Origin: Symsagittifera roscoffensis
Lineage: Eukaryota; Xenacoelomorpha; Acoela; Convolutidae
Assembly: GCF_963678635.1 (NCBI RefSeq)
Contig: NC_087068.1
Location: forward strand, 57,211,896-57,275,895
Reading direction: 5' to 3'
DNA: 64,000 nt
Of the stretch, positions 29,501-41,244 are shown piece after piece (within the stretch, counting starts at the first letter, position 1; every line of letters begins with the position of its first letter). Below the pieces are notes generated by a model that saw only the letters and a program-made list of their open reading frames with translations, was not told the origin of the DNA and searched no databases. A program made the position numbers and the translations under genes.

Positions 29501-32500
29501 CCCTTGATATCAGATAACGCAGAGTAGTTGTCGAGAAAAAAAACTTTCCAAAAAAACGATCAAAACTTTTCGGAATTTACCATCTTTTTTTCCAAAATTG
29601 GGGCGTAGCCGCTTACTCCGGGAATATTCCCAAATCTCTTTCTTTCTTTGATACTTAAAACTCAAATTTGGGAAGGTAGTCTTCGAGCAAATCTGAATGC
29701 TTTCACAAAAACGGTAAAAAATAACAAAAAAATGTCTTTCTGAGGCCACAATAATTCAAAATGAAAAATAGAGCGTAGCCTTTTGTGCTCAAAAGATCAT
29801 CACCACCAGTTTTTTTTTTCGATTTTAAGTCCTAAATATGAAATGGTAGTTTTTGTGAAGTCAGAAAATTTCAAACATGACCAAAGTGTCAAAAAATGGC
29901 CTTTTTGAGGCCACAACTTGGTCGAGCAAGGTAAGCAGAGACTGGGGAAAAACGCAGACACACAAAAATTAGCCAGTCTTTCAAGTGATACCATCTGTTT
30001 GAAAATTGGTAAAGTAGATTACGAAAAAAATCCATTTACACAATGGAGTAAATACGAAGTCAAGGTTAGAAGAATTATAAATTGCAGAGGTAAATGAAAG
30101 CATAAGAAAGAAACTAAATTGAGAACTGCATGTAGCAGAAAAACTCATGAGCTGTGGCAAAAAAGCCGACAAAACATAAGCCGAAAATTTTTTGAAACAA
30201 AATTTTGCTTTAAAAAACAGCCCCTGGTCAGATTCACACCTAGGACCTTTGGCGTCCAGAGCGTATTCGTTGCCTCCACACTAAGTGTAACGGAAACGCT
30301 TAGAAACTTGAATTCATTATGAACCAAGATACCAAGTGATTCTGATAAATAAGTTGTTAACCGGAAAAAGTATATATTCCGATCTGTTAAAGCTTGCTAA
30401 TCGCAAGTGAAAAAAATCTCATTTTTTCTACTAAAACTATGGTGTAGCCGATTATGCAGAGAAAATTCATACAAACGAGCTTCTCGATAGAATCCTTAAC
30501 CTAAGAATTAGCGGGATATTTTTTGAGAAAAGTCAATTTCCCAGTTTCCAAAAACGGTCAAACTATAAAATGTTTAACTTTTCCCAAGGTAAGTGATTGG
30601 TTCTTACAAAAATGAAGCTACAAAAGCCAGTGCAGCAATGCTTGTATGAACCCTCTATATCGATTAAACCCTTGATATCAGATAACGCAGAGTAGTTGTC
30701 GAGAAAAAAAAACTTTCCAAAAAAACGATCAAAACTTTTCGGAATTTACCATCTTTTTTTCCAAAATTGGGGCGTAGCCGCTTACTCCGGGAATATTCCC
30801 AAATCTCTTTCTTTCTTTGATACTTTAAACTCAGATTTGGGAGGGTAGTCTTCGAGCAAATCTGAACGCTTTCACAAAAACGGTAAAAATAACAAAAAAA
30901 TGTCTTTCTGAGGCCACAATAATTCAAAATGAAAAATAGAGCGTAGCCTTTTGTGCTCAAAAGATCATCTTCACCAGTTTTTTTTTTCGATTTTAAGTCC
31001 TAAATATGAAATGGTAGTTTTTGTGAAGTCAGAAAATTTCAAACATGACCAAAGTGTCAAAAAATGGCCTTTTTGAGGCCACAACTTGGTCGAGCAAGGT
31101 AAGCAGTGACTGGGGAAAAACGCAGACACACAAAAATTAGCCAGTCTTTCAAGCGATACCATCTGTTTGAAAATTGGTGAAGTAGATTACGAAAAAAATC
31201 CATTTACACAATGGAGTAAATACGAAGTCAAGGTTAGAAGAATTATAAATTGCAGAGGTAAATGAAAGCATAAGAAAGAAACTAAATTGAGAACTGCATG
31301 TAGCAGAAAAACTCATGAGCTGTGGCAAAAAAGCCGACAAAACATAAGCCGAAAATTTTTTGAAACGAAATTTTGCTTTAAAAAACAGCCCCTGGTCAGA
31401 TTCACACCTAGGACCTTTGGCGTCCAGAGCGTATTCGTTGCCTCCACACTAAGTGTAACGGAAACGCTTAGAAACTTGAATTCATTATGAACCAAGATAC
31501 CAAGTGATTCTGATAAATAAGTTGTCAACCGGAAAAAGTATATATTCCGATCTGTTAAAGCTGGCTAATCGCAAGTGAAAAAATTCTCATTTTTTCTACT
31601 AAAACTATGATGTAGCCGATTATGCAGAGAAAATTCATACAAACGAGCTTCTCGATAGAATCCTTAACCTAAGAATTAGCGGGATATTTTTTGAGAAAAG
31701 TCAATTTCCCAGTTTCCAAAAACCGTCAAATTATAAAATGTTTAACTTTTCCCAAGGTAAGTGATTGGTTCTTACAAAAATGAAGCTACAAAAGCCAGTG
31801 CAGCAATGATTGTATGAACCCTCTATATCGATTAAACCCTTGATATCAGATAACGCAGAGTAGTTGTCGAGAAAAAAAACTTTCCAAAAAAAAGATCAAA
31901 ACTTTTCGGAATTTACCATCTTTTTTTCCAAAATTGGGGCGTAGCCGCTTACTCCGGGAATATTCCCAAATCTCTTTCTTTCTTTGATACTTAAAACTCA
32001 AATTTGGGAAGGTAGTCTTCGAGCAAATCTGAATGCTTTCACAAAAACGGTAAAAAATAACAAAAAAATGTCTTTCTGAGGCCACAATAATTCAAAATGA
32101 AAAATAGAGCGTAGCCTTTTGTGCTCAAAAGATCATCACCACCAGTTTTTTTTTCGATTTTAAGTCCTAAATATGAAATGGTAGTTTTTGTGAAGTCAGA
32201 AAATTTCAAACATGACCAAAGTGTCAAAAAATGGCCTTTTTGAGGCCACAACTTGGTCGAGCAAGGTAAGCAGAGACTGGGGAAAAACGCAGACACACAA
32301 AAATTAGCCAGTCTTTCAAGTGATACCATCTGTTTGAAAATTGGTAAAGTAGATTACGAAAAAAATCCATTTACACAATGGAGTAAATACGAAGTCAAGG
32401 TTAGAAGAATTATAAATTGCAGAGGTAAATGAAAGCATAAGAAAGAAACTAAATTGAGAACTGCATGTAGCAGAAAAACTCATGAGCTGTGGCAAAAAAG

Positions 32501-35500
32501 CCGACAAAACATAAGCCGAAAATTTTTTGAAACAAAATTTTGCTTTAAAAAACAGCCCCTGGTCAGATTCACACCTAGGACCTTTGGCGTCCAGAGCGTA
32601 TTCGTTGCCTCCACACTAAGTGTAACGGAAACGCTTAGAAACTTGAATTCATTATGAACCAAGATACCAAGTGATTCTGATAAATAAGTTGTTAACCGGA
32701 AAAAGTATATATTCCGATCTGTTAAAGCTTGCTAATCGCAAGTGAAAAAAATCTCATTTTTTCTACTAAAACTATGGTGTAGCCGATTATGCAGAGAAAA
32801 TTCATACAAACGAGCTTCTCGATAGAATCCTTAACCTAAGAATTAGCGGGATATTTTTTGAGAAAAGTCAATTTCCCAGTTTCCAAAAACGGTCAAACTA
32901 TAAAATGTTTAACTTTTCCCAAGGTAAGTGATTGGTTCTTACAAAAATGAAGCTACAAAAGCCAGTGCAGCAATGCTTGTATGAACCCTCTATATCGATT
33001 AAACCCTTGATATCAGATAACGCAGAGTAGTTGTCGAGAAAAAAAAACTTTCCAAAAAAACTATCAAAACTTTTCGGAATTTACCATCTTTTTTTCCAAA
33101 ATTGGGGCGTAGCCGCTTACTCCGGGAATATTCCCAAATCTCTTTCTTTCTTTGATACTTTAAACTCAGATTTGGGAGGGTAGTCTTCGAGCAAATCTGA
33201 ACGCTTTCACAAAAACGGTAAAAATAACAAAAAAATGTCTTTCTGAGGCCACAATAATTCAAAATGAAAAATAGAGCGTAGCCTTTTGTGCTCAAAAGAT
33301 CATCTTCACCAGTTTTTTTTTTCGATTTTAAGTCCTAAATATGAAATGGTAGTTTTTGTGAAGTCAGAAAATTTCAAACATGACCAAAGTGTCAAAAAAT
33401 GGCCTTTTTGAGGCCACAACTTGGTCGAGCAAGGTAAGCAGAGACTGGGGAAAAACGCAGACACACAAAAATTAGCCAGTCTTTCAAGCGATACCATCTG
33501 TTTGAAAATTGGTGAAGTAGATTACGAAAAAAATCCATTTACACAATGGAGTAAATACTAAGTCAAGGTTAGAAGAATTATAAATTGCAGAGGTAAATGA
33601 AAGCATAAGAAAGAAACTAAATTGAGAACTGCATGTAGCAGAAAAACTCATGAGCTGTGGCAAAAAAGCCGACAAAACATAAGCCGAAAATTTTTTGAAA
33701 CGAAATTTTGCTTTAAAAAACAGCCCCTGGTCAGATTCACACCTAGGACCTTTGGCGTCCAGAGCGTATTCGTTGCCTCCACACTAAGTGTAACGGAAAC
33801 GCTTAGAAACTTGAATTCATTATGAACCAAGATACCAAGTGATTCTGATAAATAAGTTGTCAACCGGAAAAAGTATATATTCCGATCTGTTAAAGCTGGC
33901 TAATCGCAAGTGAAAAAATTCTCATTTTTTCTACTAAAACTATGATGTAGCCGATTATGCAGAGAAAATTCATACAAACGAGCTTCTCGATAGAATCCTT
34001 AACCTAAGAATTAGCGGGATATTTTTTGAGAAAAGTCAATTTCCCAGTTTCCAAAAACCGTCAAATTATAAAATGTTTAACTTTTCCCAAGGTAAGTGAT
34101 TGGTTCTTACAAAAATGAAGCTACAAAAGCCAGTGCAGCAATGATTGTATGAACCCTCTATATCGATTAAACCCTTGATATCAGATAACGCAGAGTAGTT
34201 GTCGAGAAAAAAAACTTTCCAAAAAAAAGATCAAAACTTTTCGGAATTTACCATCTTTTTTTCCAAAATTGGGGCGTAGCCGCTTACTCCGGGAATATTC
34301 CCAAATCTCTTTCTTTCTTTGATACTTTAAACTCAGATTTGGGAGGGTAGTCTTCGAGAAAATCTGAACGCTTTCACAAAAACGGTAAAAATAACAAAAA
34401 AATGTCTTTCTGAGGCCACAATAATTCAAAATGAAAAATAGAGCGTAGCCTTTTGTGCTCAAAAGATCATCTTCACCAGTTTTTTTTTCGATTTTAAGTC
34501 CTAAATATGAAATGGTAGTTTTTGTGAAGTCAGAAAATTTCAAACATGACCAAAGTGTCAAAAAATGGCCTTTTTGAGGCCACAACTTGGTCGAGCAAGG
34601 TAAGCAGAGACTGGGGAAAAACGCAGACACACAAAAATTAGCCAGTCTTTCAAGCGATACCATCTGTTTGAAAATTGGTGAAGTAGATTACGAAAAAAAT
34701 CCATTTACACAATGGAGTAAATACGAAGTCAAGGTTAGAAGAATTATAAATTGCAGAGGTAAATGAAAGCATAAGAAAGAAACTAAATTGAGAACTGCAT
34801 GTAGCAGAAAAACTCATGAGCTGTGGCAAAAAAGCCGACAAAACATAAGCCGAAAATTTTTTGAAACGAAATTTTGCTTTAAAAAACAGCCCCTGGTCAG
34901 ATTCACACCTAGGACCTTTGGCGTCCAGAGCGTATTCGTTGCCTCCACACTAAGTGTAACGGAAACGCTTAGAAACTTGAATTCATTATGAACCAAGATA
35001 CCAAGTGATTCTGATAAATAAGTTGTTAACCGGAAAAAGTATATATTCCGATCTGTTAAAGCTGGCTAATCGCAAGTGAAAAAATTCTCATTTTTTCTAC
35101 TAAAACTATGGTGTAGCCGATTATGCAGAGAAAATTCATACAAACGAGCTTCTCGATAGAATCCTTAACCTAAGAATTAGCGGGATATTTTTTGAGAAAA
35201 GTCAATTTCCCAGTTTCCAAAAACCGTCAAATTATAAAATGTTTAACTTTTCCCAAGGTAAGTGATTGGTTCTTACAAAAATGAAGCTACAAAAGCCAGT
35301 GCAGCAATGATTGTATGAACCCTCTATATCGATTAAACCCTTGATATCAGATAACGCAGAGTAGTTGTCGAGAAAAAAAACTTTCCAAAAAAAAGATCAA
35401 AACTTTTCGGAATTTACCATCTTTTTTTTCCAAAATTGGGGCGTAGCCGCTTACTCCGGGAATATTCCCAAATCTCTTTCTTTCTTTGATACTTTAAACT

Positions 35501-35878
35501 CAGATTTGGGAGGGTAGTCTTCGAGCAAATCTGAACGCTTTCACAAAAACGGTAAAAATAACAAAAAAATGTCTTTCTGAGGCCACAATAATTCAAAATG
35601 AAAAATAGAGCGTAGCCTTTTGTGCTCAAAAGATCATCACCACCAGTTTTTTTTCGATTCTAAGTCCTAAATATGAAATGGTAGTTTTTGTGAAGTCAGA
35701 AAATTTCAAACATGACCAAAGTGTCAAAAAATGGCCTTTTTGAGGCCACAACTTGGTCGAGCAAGGTAAGCTGAGACTGGGGAAAAACGCAGACACACAA
35801 AAATTAGCCAGTCTTTCAAGTGATACCATCTGTTTGAAAATTGGTGAAGTAGATTACGAAAAAAATCCATTTCCACAC
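26536..35878. repeat. Tandem satellite, eight units of about 1,168 bp
   Basis: Units start near 26536, 27705, 28874, 30042, 31210, 32377, 33545 and 34711, each at AATGGAGTAAATAC. Lengths are 1,166-1,169 bp and the array ends cleanly after the eighth unit. Units 1-2 share AGGCCCTGGTCAGAGTCAC; units 3-8 share AGCCCCTGGTCAGATTCAC. Units 4 and 6 share private variants (GCTTGTATGAACC, CTTCACCAG), as do units 5 and 7 (CTATGATGTAGCC), so a 2,335-bp dimer was duplicated. Many open frames of 60-160 codons recur because units are near-identical, but indels shift them between units; no protein family is recognised. Each unit also contains at least three diverged internal sub-repeats 154-176 bp apart, marked by a TAGT-TTCGAG block and AAAACG-TCAAA. 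Confidence 0.97.
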
Positions 35879-38489
35879 ATTTTCTAAAGTGTCTCAACAA
35901 ATCATATCCCATACATTTTCATAACAAATGATTTTGTCGACTAGAAATTTTCTGCGTACAAAAATACTCAATTCTAGTTGACTCAGCCAATAAAACTTGA
36001 GCCGAAACTGTTTGATTGAAAAAAAGCGCTTTAAAAATAAAACTATTCAAAATCAGACTTGGTAAAATGACACATTGCAGAACTTTCATTTATTGTGAAA
36101 AAAAATTGAAATCAAAATAAAATCCAGGCTTTACAAAGTAAGCCGATAAAAAAACAGCGCCAGGTAAAATAAATACCATTTACCAAATCGGAAAACGAAC
36201 CGACAAAAACTAGGCCGAAACCACGAACCCAAAAAAAAACATTTTTTCAATAACTATATTTGAAAAAAAACTAATTCCTACCTTAAATGATCTTAAAGGT
36301 ACTTTTATTCGAAATTAAACAAACTTAGCATGTCAGCTTGCACACAAGAAACTGCTTCAACAAACTGCACCTGAAACTGCACGTAAGTCTTGTTCCCAAT
36401 TAACAGTTACTTGCTCTCGCAAGTGAAATCATGAAGGAGTCAGAAAATTATTAAGGGGTCAGGGAAGTTACTTCGAAAGGGATATGACAACAACTTCGTA
36501 TAATTGCGTAAAACACATTACTTAAAGAAACCATTCAATTGACTTGATTTAACAAAGTCATTTGATTTCAATAAAAAGATTTTCCACATAACCATGATGA
36601 TAAAAAGTAGCTAATACGTACGTTATATTTTTCCCAGAAAGCCAAAAAACTCTTTAAAGCAGAGGAAACTAGAGTAGATGGTATTTTGCTGTGCAAGTAG
36701 TACAGAAATTTCCAATCAAGGTAATTAATACATAAATATATAAACAAATGCAAAAAATCATCCACTTTCTGTACCATTTTCTTGGTACATATGAATTCAA
36801 ATTGAGCTCCTAGTTAGGCTAGAAAAGATTGATTTAATACATCAAATCCAATCGCTAGCTGCACCGAGGTCTGAAAAACGGAAATATTCTGACCCCAATT
36901 TTTTCGACATCGAGGCAAATTTTTAAAAATTGTTTTGTATCAAGAGTTCACTGTAAAACAACACTCGATTACCTACAAGCTTTTTTTTAAATACCTGATT
37001 TTATGTAAAAAAAAACACACTGTAGGCCAGTGTACCTTTCCATCCTAGGTGTGGTCGGAACGCTAAACAGAAGTAAACACAAATCAAATTTTATCTGATT
37101 TCCCTTTTTAAATCCGTTCCCTGTTTAACTGAAAATTTGTATCCATGCAAATCTGGTGGCTAAGATCTTTTTCAGAGAACAGCCATATGATTCAAAACTT
37201 CAGCCCTAGTCCAGGAAAACAGAATTTCAGCTTTATCCATACATATTACACAGCTCTGGTGAGCTGAGTTTGAGTGCTCAATGATGCGCAACAGACTTTC
37301 TGGTGAACACCAGAGCCAAATGAGAAGAAACACGTCCCGGTTATATGAGCAGACTATTAGATGATGAAATTGAAAAAAAATGGGCAAATTACTCGAGAGG
37401 TAAAAGTAGAAATTGGAAAAATAAATGGAAATCCGCGGCATCCAGTTGTTTTCCATGTCTTTCCATCTGATAGTTGAAATAAACACGTTTTTAATGACCA
37501 AAAGTATTTAGTTATTGAAACTGTTTTAAGGCAGTCGAGCTCCAGGCGAAGTTCTTTCCGCTGTGCTGTTTCCTTCCCTGTCAAAACTGAACGCTTTGCT
37601 TTTCTTAAAGTTAGCACATTTCGCCCCACACTTATTACGGGACTTGATGCGTAATATACAGTGGATGAAATATTTGAGGGGCGAAACAAGTGAGCACCAT
37701 CAAAACTATGTGTTTCTAATTTTACGTACTGAACTTAGAATATTGAGGCTATTCTAATTGACTTCATGCATGTTCTTTGTTTTTATTTCTTGTAGCGAAA
37801 TCTTGCGAATTAAAGAAGAGTACCGAAATTAGTTTTCAATAAACCGACCAAACATATAATCATGCGATAACATTTTATATTATTTTGCATATCACTTTAG
37901 CAGAAAAATAGCGCGTGAAATGAAGGGGCAGAATAAGAAACTGAATAATTTTCCAGATAAAATGCTTTTGATTGATTGCTCCTCATAAAGACAAAGATTG
38001 CAAGGATACTAATCCTTTCAAACTGTCTTTTTATGATGAGCAATCTTTTACATTTTACAATGCTTAACAATTCTTACAGTTGTTTGATAGACAAACAGTC
38101 TAGTTCCGATTACAAATAACTCGCTCCCGCAAGCAGGAAAAAACTTGGCAAGGCGGAAAGTTGAGGGTTTTTTTACTTTCACAGCTATTGTTTAATAAAT
38201 AACGCAAAGAAAATTGAAACATTTCGTTTGAATGTTTCCGCTTCTGATTATTACGTTGGGAAAGACGATTTATAGCTAAAATCAGAAAATGACAACTGGC
38301 CAAAACCAAAACCTGGATGCAATGTTAATAAAAGTTGGTGCCCGGCCAAAATATTCAAAATAAACGTTTAAAACAAATAATCTTTATCATTACAGAGGCG
38401 AAGCTTCGCTTCGCAAACACTTGCAGAATAGGACAAAAAGCAGCTCTATAAAGTGGGAAAAAAATTAGAAATAAGTATCGAATTCGAAA
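35879..38489. other. Intergenic sequence with repeat fragments
   Basis: No gene recognised. Right of the array, 36000-36240 has weak similarity to satellite blocks (TGAGCCGAAACTG, TAGGCCGAAACCACG). A family D fragment lies at about 36665-36725 (CTGTGCAAGTAGTACAGA), and 36900-37065 holds another possible relative. Short minus-strand open frames at 37.2-37.7 kb have no recognisable domain. Confidence 0.4.
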
Positions 38490-38740
38490 AAATTCGGCTA
38501 CTTCTGAGATTCGAACCCTCAACTAGAGATAACGAGTCTCACACACTAACCACTCAGCCATGGAACCTCAATAGGCACCAAACACTAGTCAACAATTAAG
38601 CAGAGAACAGATGCTATTCAATTTCCAATACTATAGTGAAATTTCCAAATAAGAGAACACTTTTAATGAACACTCTTGCGAGTTAGGTTAGAAAAAAAGG
38701 TCCGTAAAAACACACTAAGCTGATCGCAAATGTAAGTACA
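38490..38740 (-). repeat. tRNA-derived SINE-like unit 1
   Basis: On the minus strand TGGCTGAGTGG (A-box, 38560-38550) is followed by GGGTTCGAATC (B-box, about 38519-38509), spaced as in a tRNA gene. To its right are AAGCAGAGAACAGATGCTAT and ATTTCCAATACTATAG, shared with the next unit and with 22960-23170. The clover-leaf cannot be closed at the acceptor stem, so it is tRNA-derived rather than a tRNA gene. Confidence 0.65.
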
Positions 38741-38771
38741 ATAAGACTTGGTAAATTCTTCCGTGAAAAAC

Positions 38772-39010
38772 AAAATTCGGCTACGTCTGAGATTCGAAAC
38801 TGCAACACAGTATAGTGTAAGTGTAGTAGTCACAAACACTCACCACTCAGCCACAGAAGCTTTAGCAGATCGAAGATAGTAGATAAAATACTAGCCACAA
38901 ACAAAGCAGAGAACAGATGCTATGCAATTTCCAATACTACAGTGAAATTTCCAAATAATTGAAAAATTTTAAAGTTCTATTTGCGGGTTAAATTAGAAAA
39001 AAAAGAACGT
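38772..39010 (-). repeat. tRNA-derived SINE-like unit 2
   Basis: Second copy, 282 bp to the right of unit 1 in the same orientation. Minus-strand A-box TGGCTGAGTGG is conserved; the B-box is mutated (GTTTCGAATC) and the region between the boxes is longer. Same AAGCAGAGAACAGATGCTAT block follows. Confidence 0.6.
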
Positions 39011-39089
39011 CGTAATCGTAATAACCAGAAGGGCAGGCGCGAGACCCGATCAGGTTTCTTCACTTTTTGCACGCTTTGCTTAAGCTCCT

Positions 39090-39215
39090 GATAATTGTAT
39101 TTTTCTCTTATGAAGCCACTCCTTTAAATTTGCACCGGGCCTCGATCCCCGGCATACTGCCCGCCAATCATCTTCGCTACTAACTGAGCCAGCCACGTTA
39201 CAATGTTTCAAACGA
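39090..39215 (-). repeat. tRNA-derived SINE-like repeat, second type
   Basis: Minus strand reads TGGCTGGCTCAGTTAGTAGC (A-box region) then GGGGATCGAGGCCCGGTGC (B-box region) with tRNA-like spacing. GC-richer than its surroundings. Sequence differs from the other tRNA-like units, so it derives from another tRNA. Confidence 0.55.
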
Positions 39216-39639
39216 ATAGCAAATTTTTCGATAGCGAACCACATGAACAATTGACCATAGAATCTTAGCTGAAAAATTGTCTGTGGGGCTGTTCCGCTCA
39301 ACCCCCTGCGGGTACGCGAAACAACCTGATATAACAGTGCAAATTCAATCCTTTGAAAGGCAAATCGGATATTTTTAATTGCAAATTTTCAATCAAATCA
39401 AATCGATCTAAGAAAAAAGTGTAAAAGAAGCTTAAAAAGTCGTATCTGAGTCTCGAACCACTTCTTTGGTATATTTGACAATTGCTTTATCATTTCACTA
39501 GAAGTTACTGGTATAGCCACATCTGATGACAAAGAAGACGAGAAGAGATATATTAGAAAAAACTTTCCCACGGATGGAGATTTGAGCCTAACTACTCAGT
39601 TTAGGAGTGCACGACAGATATACTCGACCAACGAACTTT

Positions 39640-39970
39640 TTAAATCAGAGAAATATAAAATCAAGGTAGCAAAATTACAAATTACAGGAATAAAGCAAAA
39701 CGCTTTTCATTTCTAGCAAAAGTTGCTTCAACTAGAAAAATTGCATCATTTGGAAAAAAAACCAACAAAAATATGGAGCCAGACAATAAATGGATTTAAA
39801 AATTAGCTCCTGGCTAGCATCGGACCTAGATATCGCAATTTTTAGAACTTTTCTCAGAAAATCAGAAAAATCGAAAAAAAATCTTTCAATTAAATTATCG
39901 GCCAAAGCAAATTATTAAATATAAAAAACTGCACGTAGCTATTGGAGTCTTTTGAATCCTGTTACAATCA
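39640..39970. repeat. Diverged solitary relative of the 1,168-bp satellite unit
   Basis: Blocks occur in the same order as in the satellite: ATCAAGGTAGCAAAATTACA (satellite GTCAAGGTTAGAAGAATTA), a TTTCTAGCAAAAG area, AAAATATGGAGCCAGACAAT (satellite AAACATAAGCCGAAAATTT), and TAGCTCCTGGCTAGCATCGG then ACCTAGAT (satellite CAGCCCCTGGTCAGATTCAC then ACCTAGGA). About 4 kb outside the array, same orientation. Confidence 0.55.
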
Positions 39971-40399
39971 TTCCGAAGCTTCAAAAGCAGGCCGCCTTCT
40001 TTAAATCTTCGAAAATTGAATATAAAAAAATTAGATGCGTTTGTTCATTAAACAGGTTCTTCTCTCTATTTTTAATTCAATACTACAGACTGTTGTAGCG
40101 TGAAAAATATTGACAACACTTCATTTCTGCTCTGTTTGCTTTTGGAAGTATATTTGCATGATGACTATTGTTTTTTTCTGAAAAAGACACATTTTTATTT
40201 ATTTTGTTTTTACCAAAATGTATGACCCTGTAGGGGCAGACACTTGGCGGATCCCGTTGTCTTTCCTCTCCAAGTCTCAATAATTGGCGCTGTATTACCT
40301 TACTCAAAAACGATTTGGAGAAATAAATTTCTTTCTAATAATTTTCTTCTGATTAGTCGCCTTGCTTTGGTTTTGGTTACATTACTAAGATGAACCTTT

Positions 40400-40601
40400 G
40401 GCTCTTTTTCCTTCCCCCCCCCCCACCTCACTCAAACATGAATTTTATGGTCTAACGAGTGGTTTTACAAGGTTAATTGTGAAGATCAAATATGTTTGTC
40501 ATGGCCTAATTAGCCTGCATGTCAATTTTCATGACAATCGGACAAAGTGGACACTAACCTCAAATATAAAAATTTGCAGGTGGGAGAAAGGAAAAATAGC
40601 C
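40400..40601. mobile_element. hAT-type MITE 1
   Basis: Ends GGCTCTTTTTCCTTCCCCC and, imperfectly inverted, GGAAAAATAGCC. Flanked by a perfect 8-bp duplication GAACCTTT (40392-40399 and 40602-40609). Internal blocks (GGTCTAACGAGTGGTTTTAC, AAATATGTTTGTCATGG) are shared with MITEs 2 and 3. 8-bp target duplications are typical of the hAT superfamily. No transposase is encoded. Confidence 0.88.
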
Positions 40602-40738
40602 GAACCTTTGAATCTTGTTACCTATTTGCCCCTTTTGCAAGAAGTGCGCTAATTCTTTACACGGTACAAAATTTGTGTATGATTATCTGTTCAATTCTTT
40701 CTCAATAGGGGGTTAAATTCATTACAAGGGGGAAATAG

Positions 40739-40948
40739 GGCTCTTTTTCCTTCCCCCCGTCCCCCCTCATCTCACATGAGCATCATTTTTATGGTCTAAC
40801 GAGTGGTTTTACAAGGTTAATTATGAAGACCAAATATGTTTGTCATGGTCTAATTTATTTGCATGGCAATTTTTTCATGACAATCGGGCAATGCGAACAG
40901 TAATTTTAATTAGAAAAAATTGCAGATGGGGGGGAAGGAAAAAGAGCC
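40739..40948. mobile_element. hAT-type MITE 2
   Basis: About 210 bp, ends GGCTCTTTTTCCTTCCCCC and GGGGAAGGAAAAAGAGCC. Flanking octamers GGAAATAG and GAAAATAG match at 7 of 8 bases. Same orientation as MITEs 1 and 3. Confidence 0.85.
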
Positions 40949-41024
40949 GAAAATAGTTCCGAGCCTTTCTTCTATGACCTTCTCCTTCACTTCAATCTTC
41001 AACTTTTTGATAAAATAATTTTTC

Positions 41025-41236
41025 GGCTCTTTTTCCTTCCCCCCCCCCCCTCCCTCCACCTCACACGAGCTTCATTTTTTTAGTCTAACGAGTGGTTTTA
41101 CGAGGTTGAGTATGAAGACCAAATATGTTTGTCGTGGCCTTATTAGTCTGTATGTAAATTTTCATAACAATCCGATAAAGTGGTCAACAAACTTACATGT
41201 AAAAATTCGCAGGTGGGGGGAAAAGGAAAAAGAGCC
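41025..41236. mobile_element. hAT-type MITE 3
   Basis: About 212 bp with the same ends as MITE 2. Perfect 8-bp flanking duplication AATTTTTC (41017-41024 and 41237-41244). It ends about 280 bp before the start codon of the transglutaminase-like gene, so it lies in that gene's likely promoter region. Confidence 0.88.
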
Positions 41237-41244
41237 AATTTTTC

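Noticed and set aside
26536-35878. CRISPR-like or integron-like array
   Set aside because: Units are over 1 kb, directly abutting and without short repeats separated by unique spacers; the host is a eukaryote.
26613-35912. Families of 60-160 codon open frames repeated eight times, as possible genes
   Set aside because: They recur only because the satellite units are near-identical. Indels between units shift and fuse them, and no domain or start/stop conservation beyond the repeat is seen.
37172-37757. Overlapping minus- and plus-strand frames of about 65-110 codons as genes
   Set aside because: No recognisable domain, overlapping in several phases, no splice or start context; expected by chance in sequence of this length.
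38500-38570. Functional tRNA gene on the minus strand
   Set aside because: A-box and B-box are good but no acceptor stem or anticodon arm closes, and the sequence recurs with a common tail, as in SINEs.
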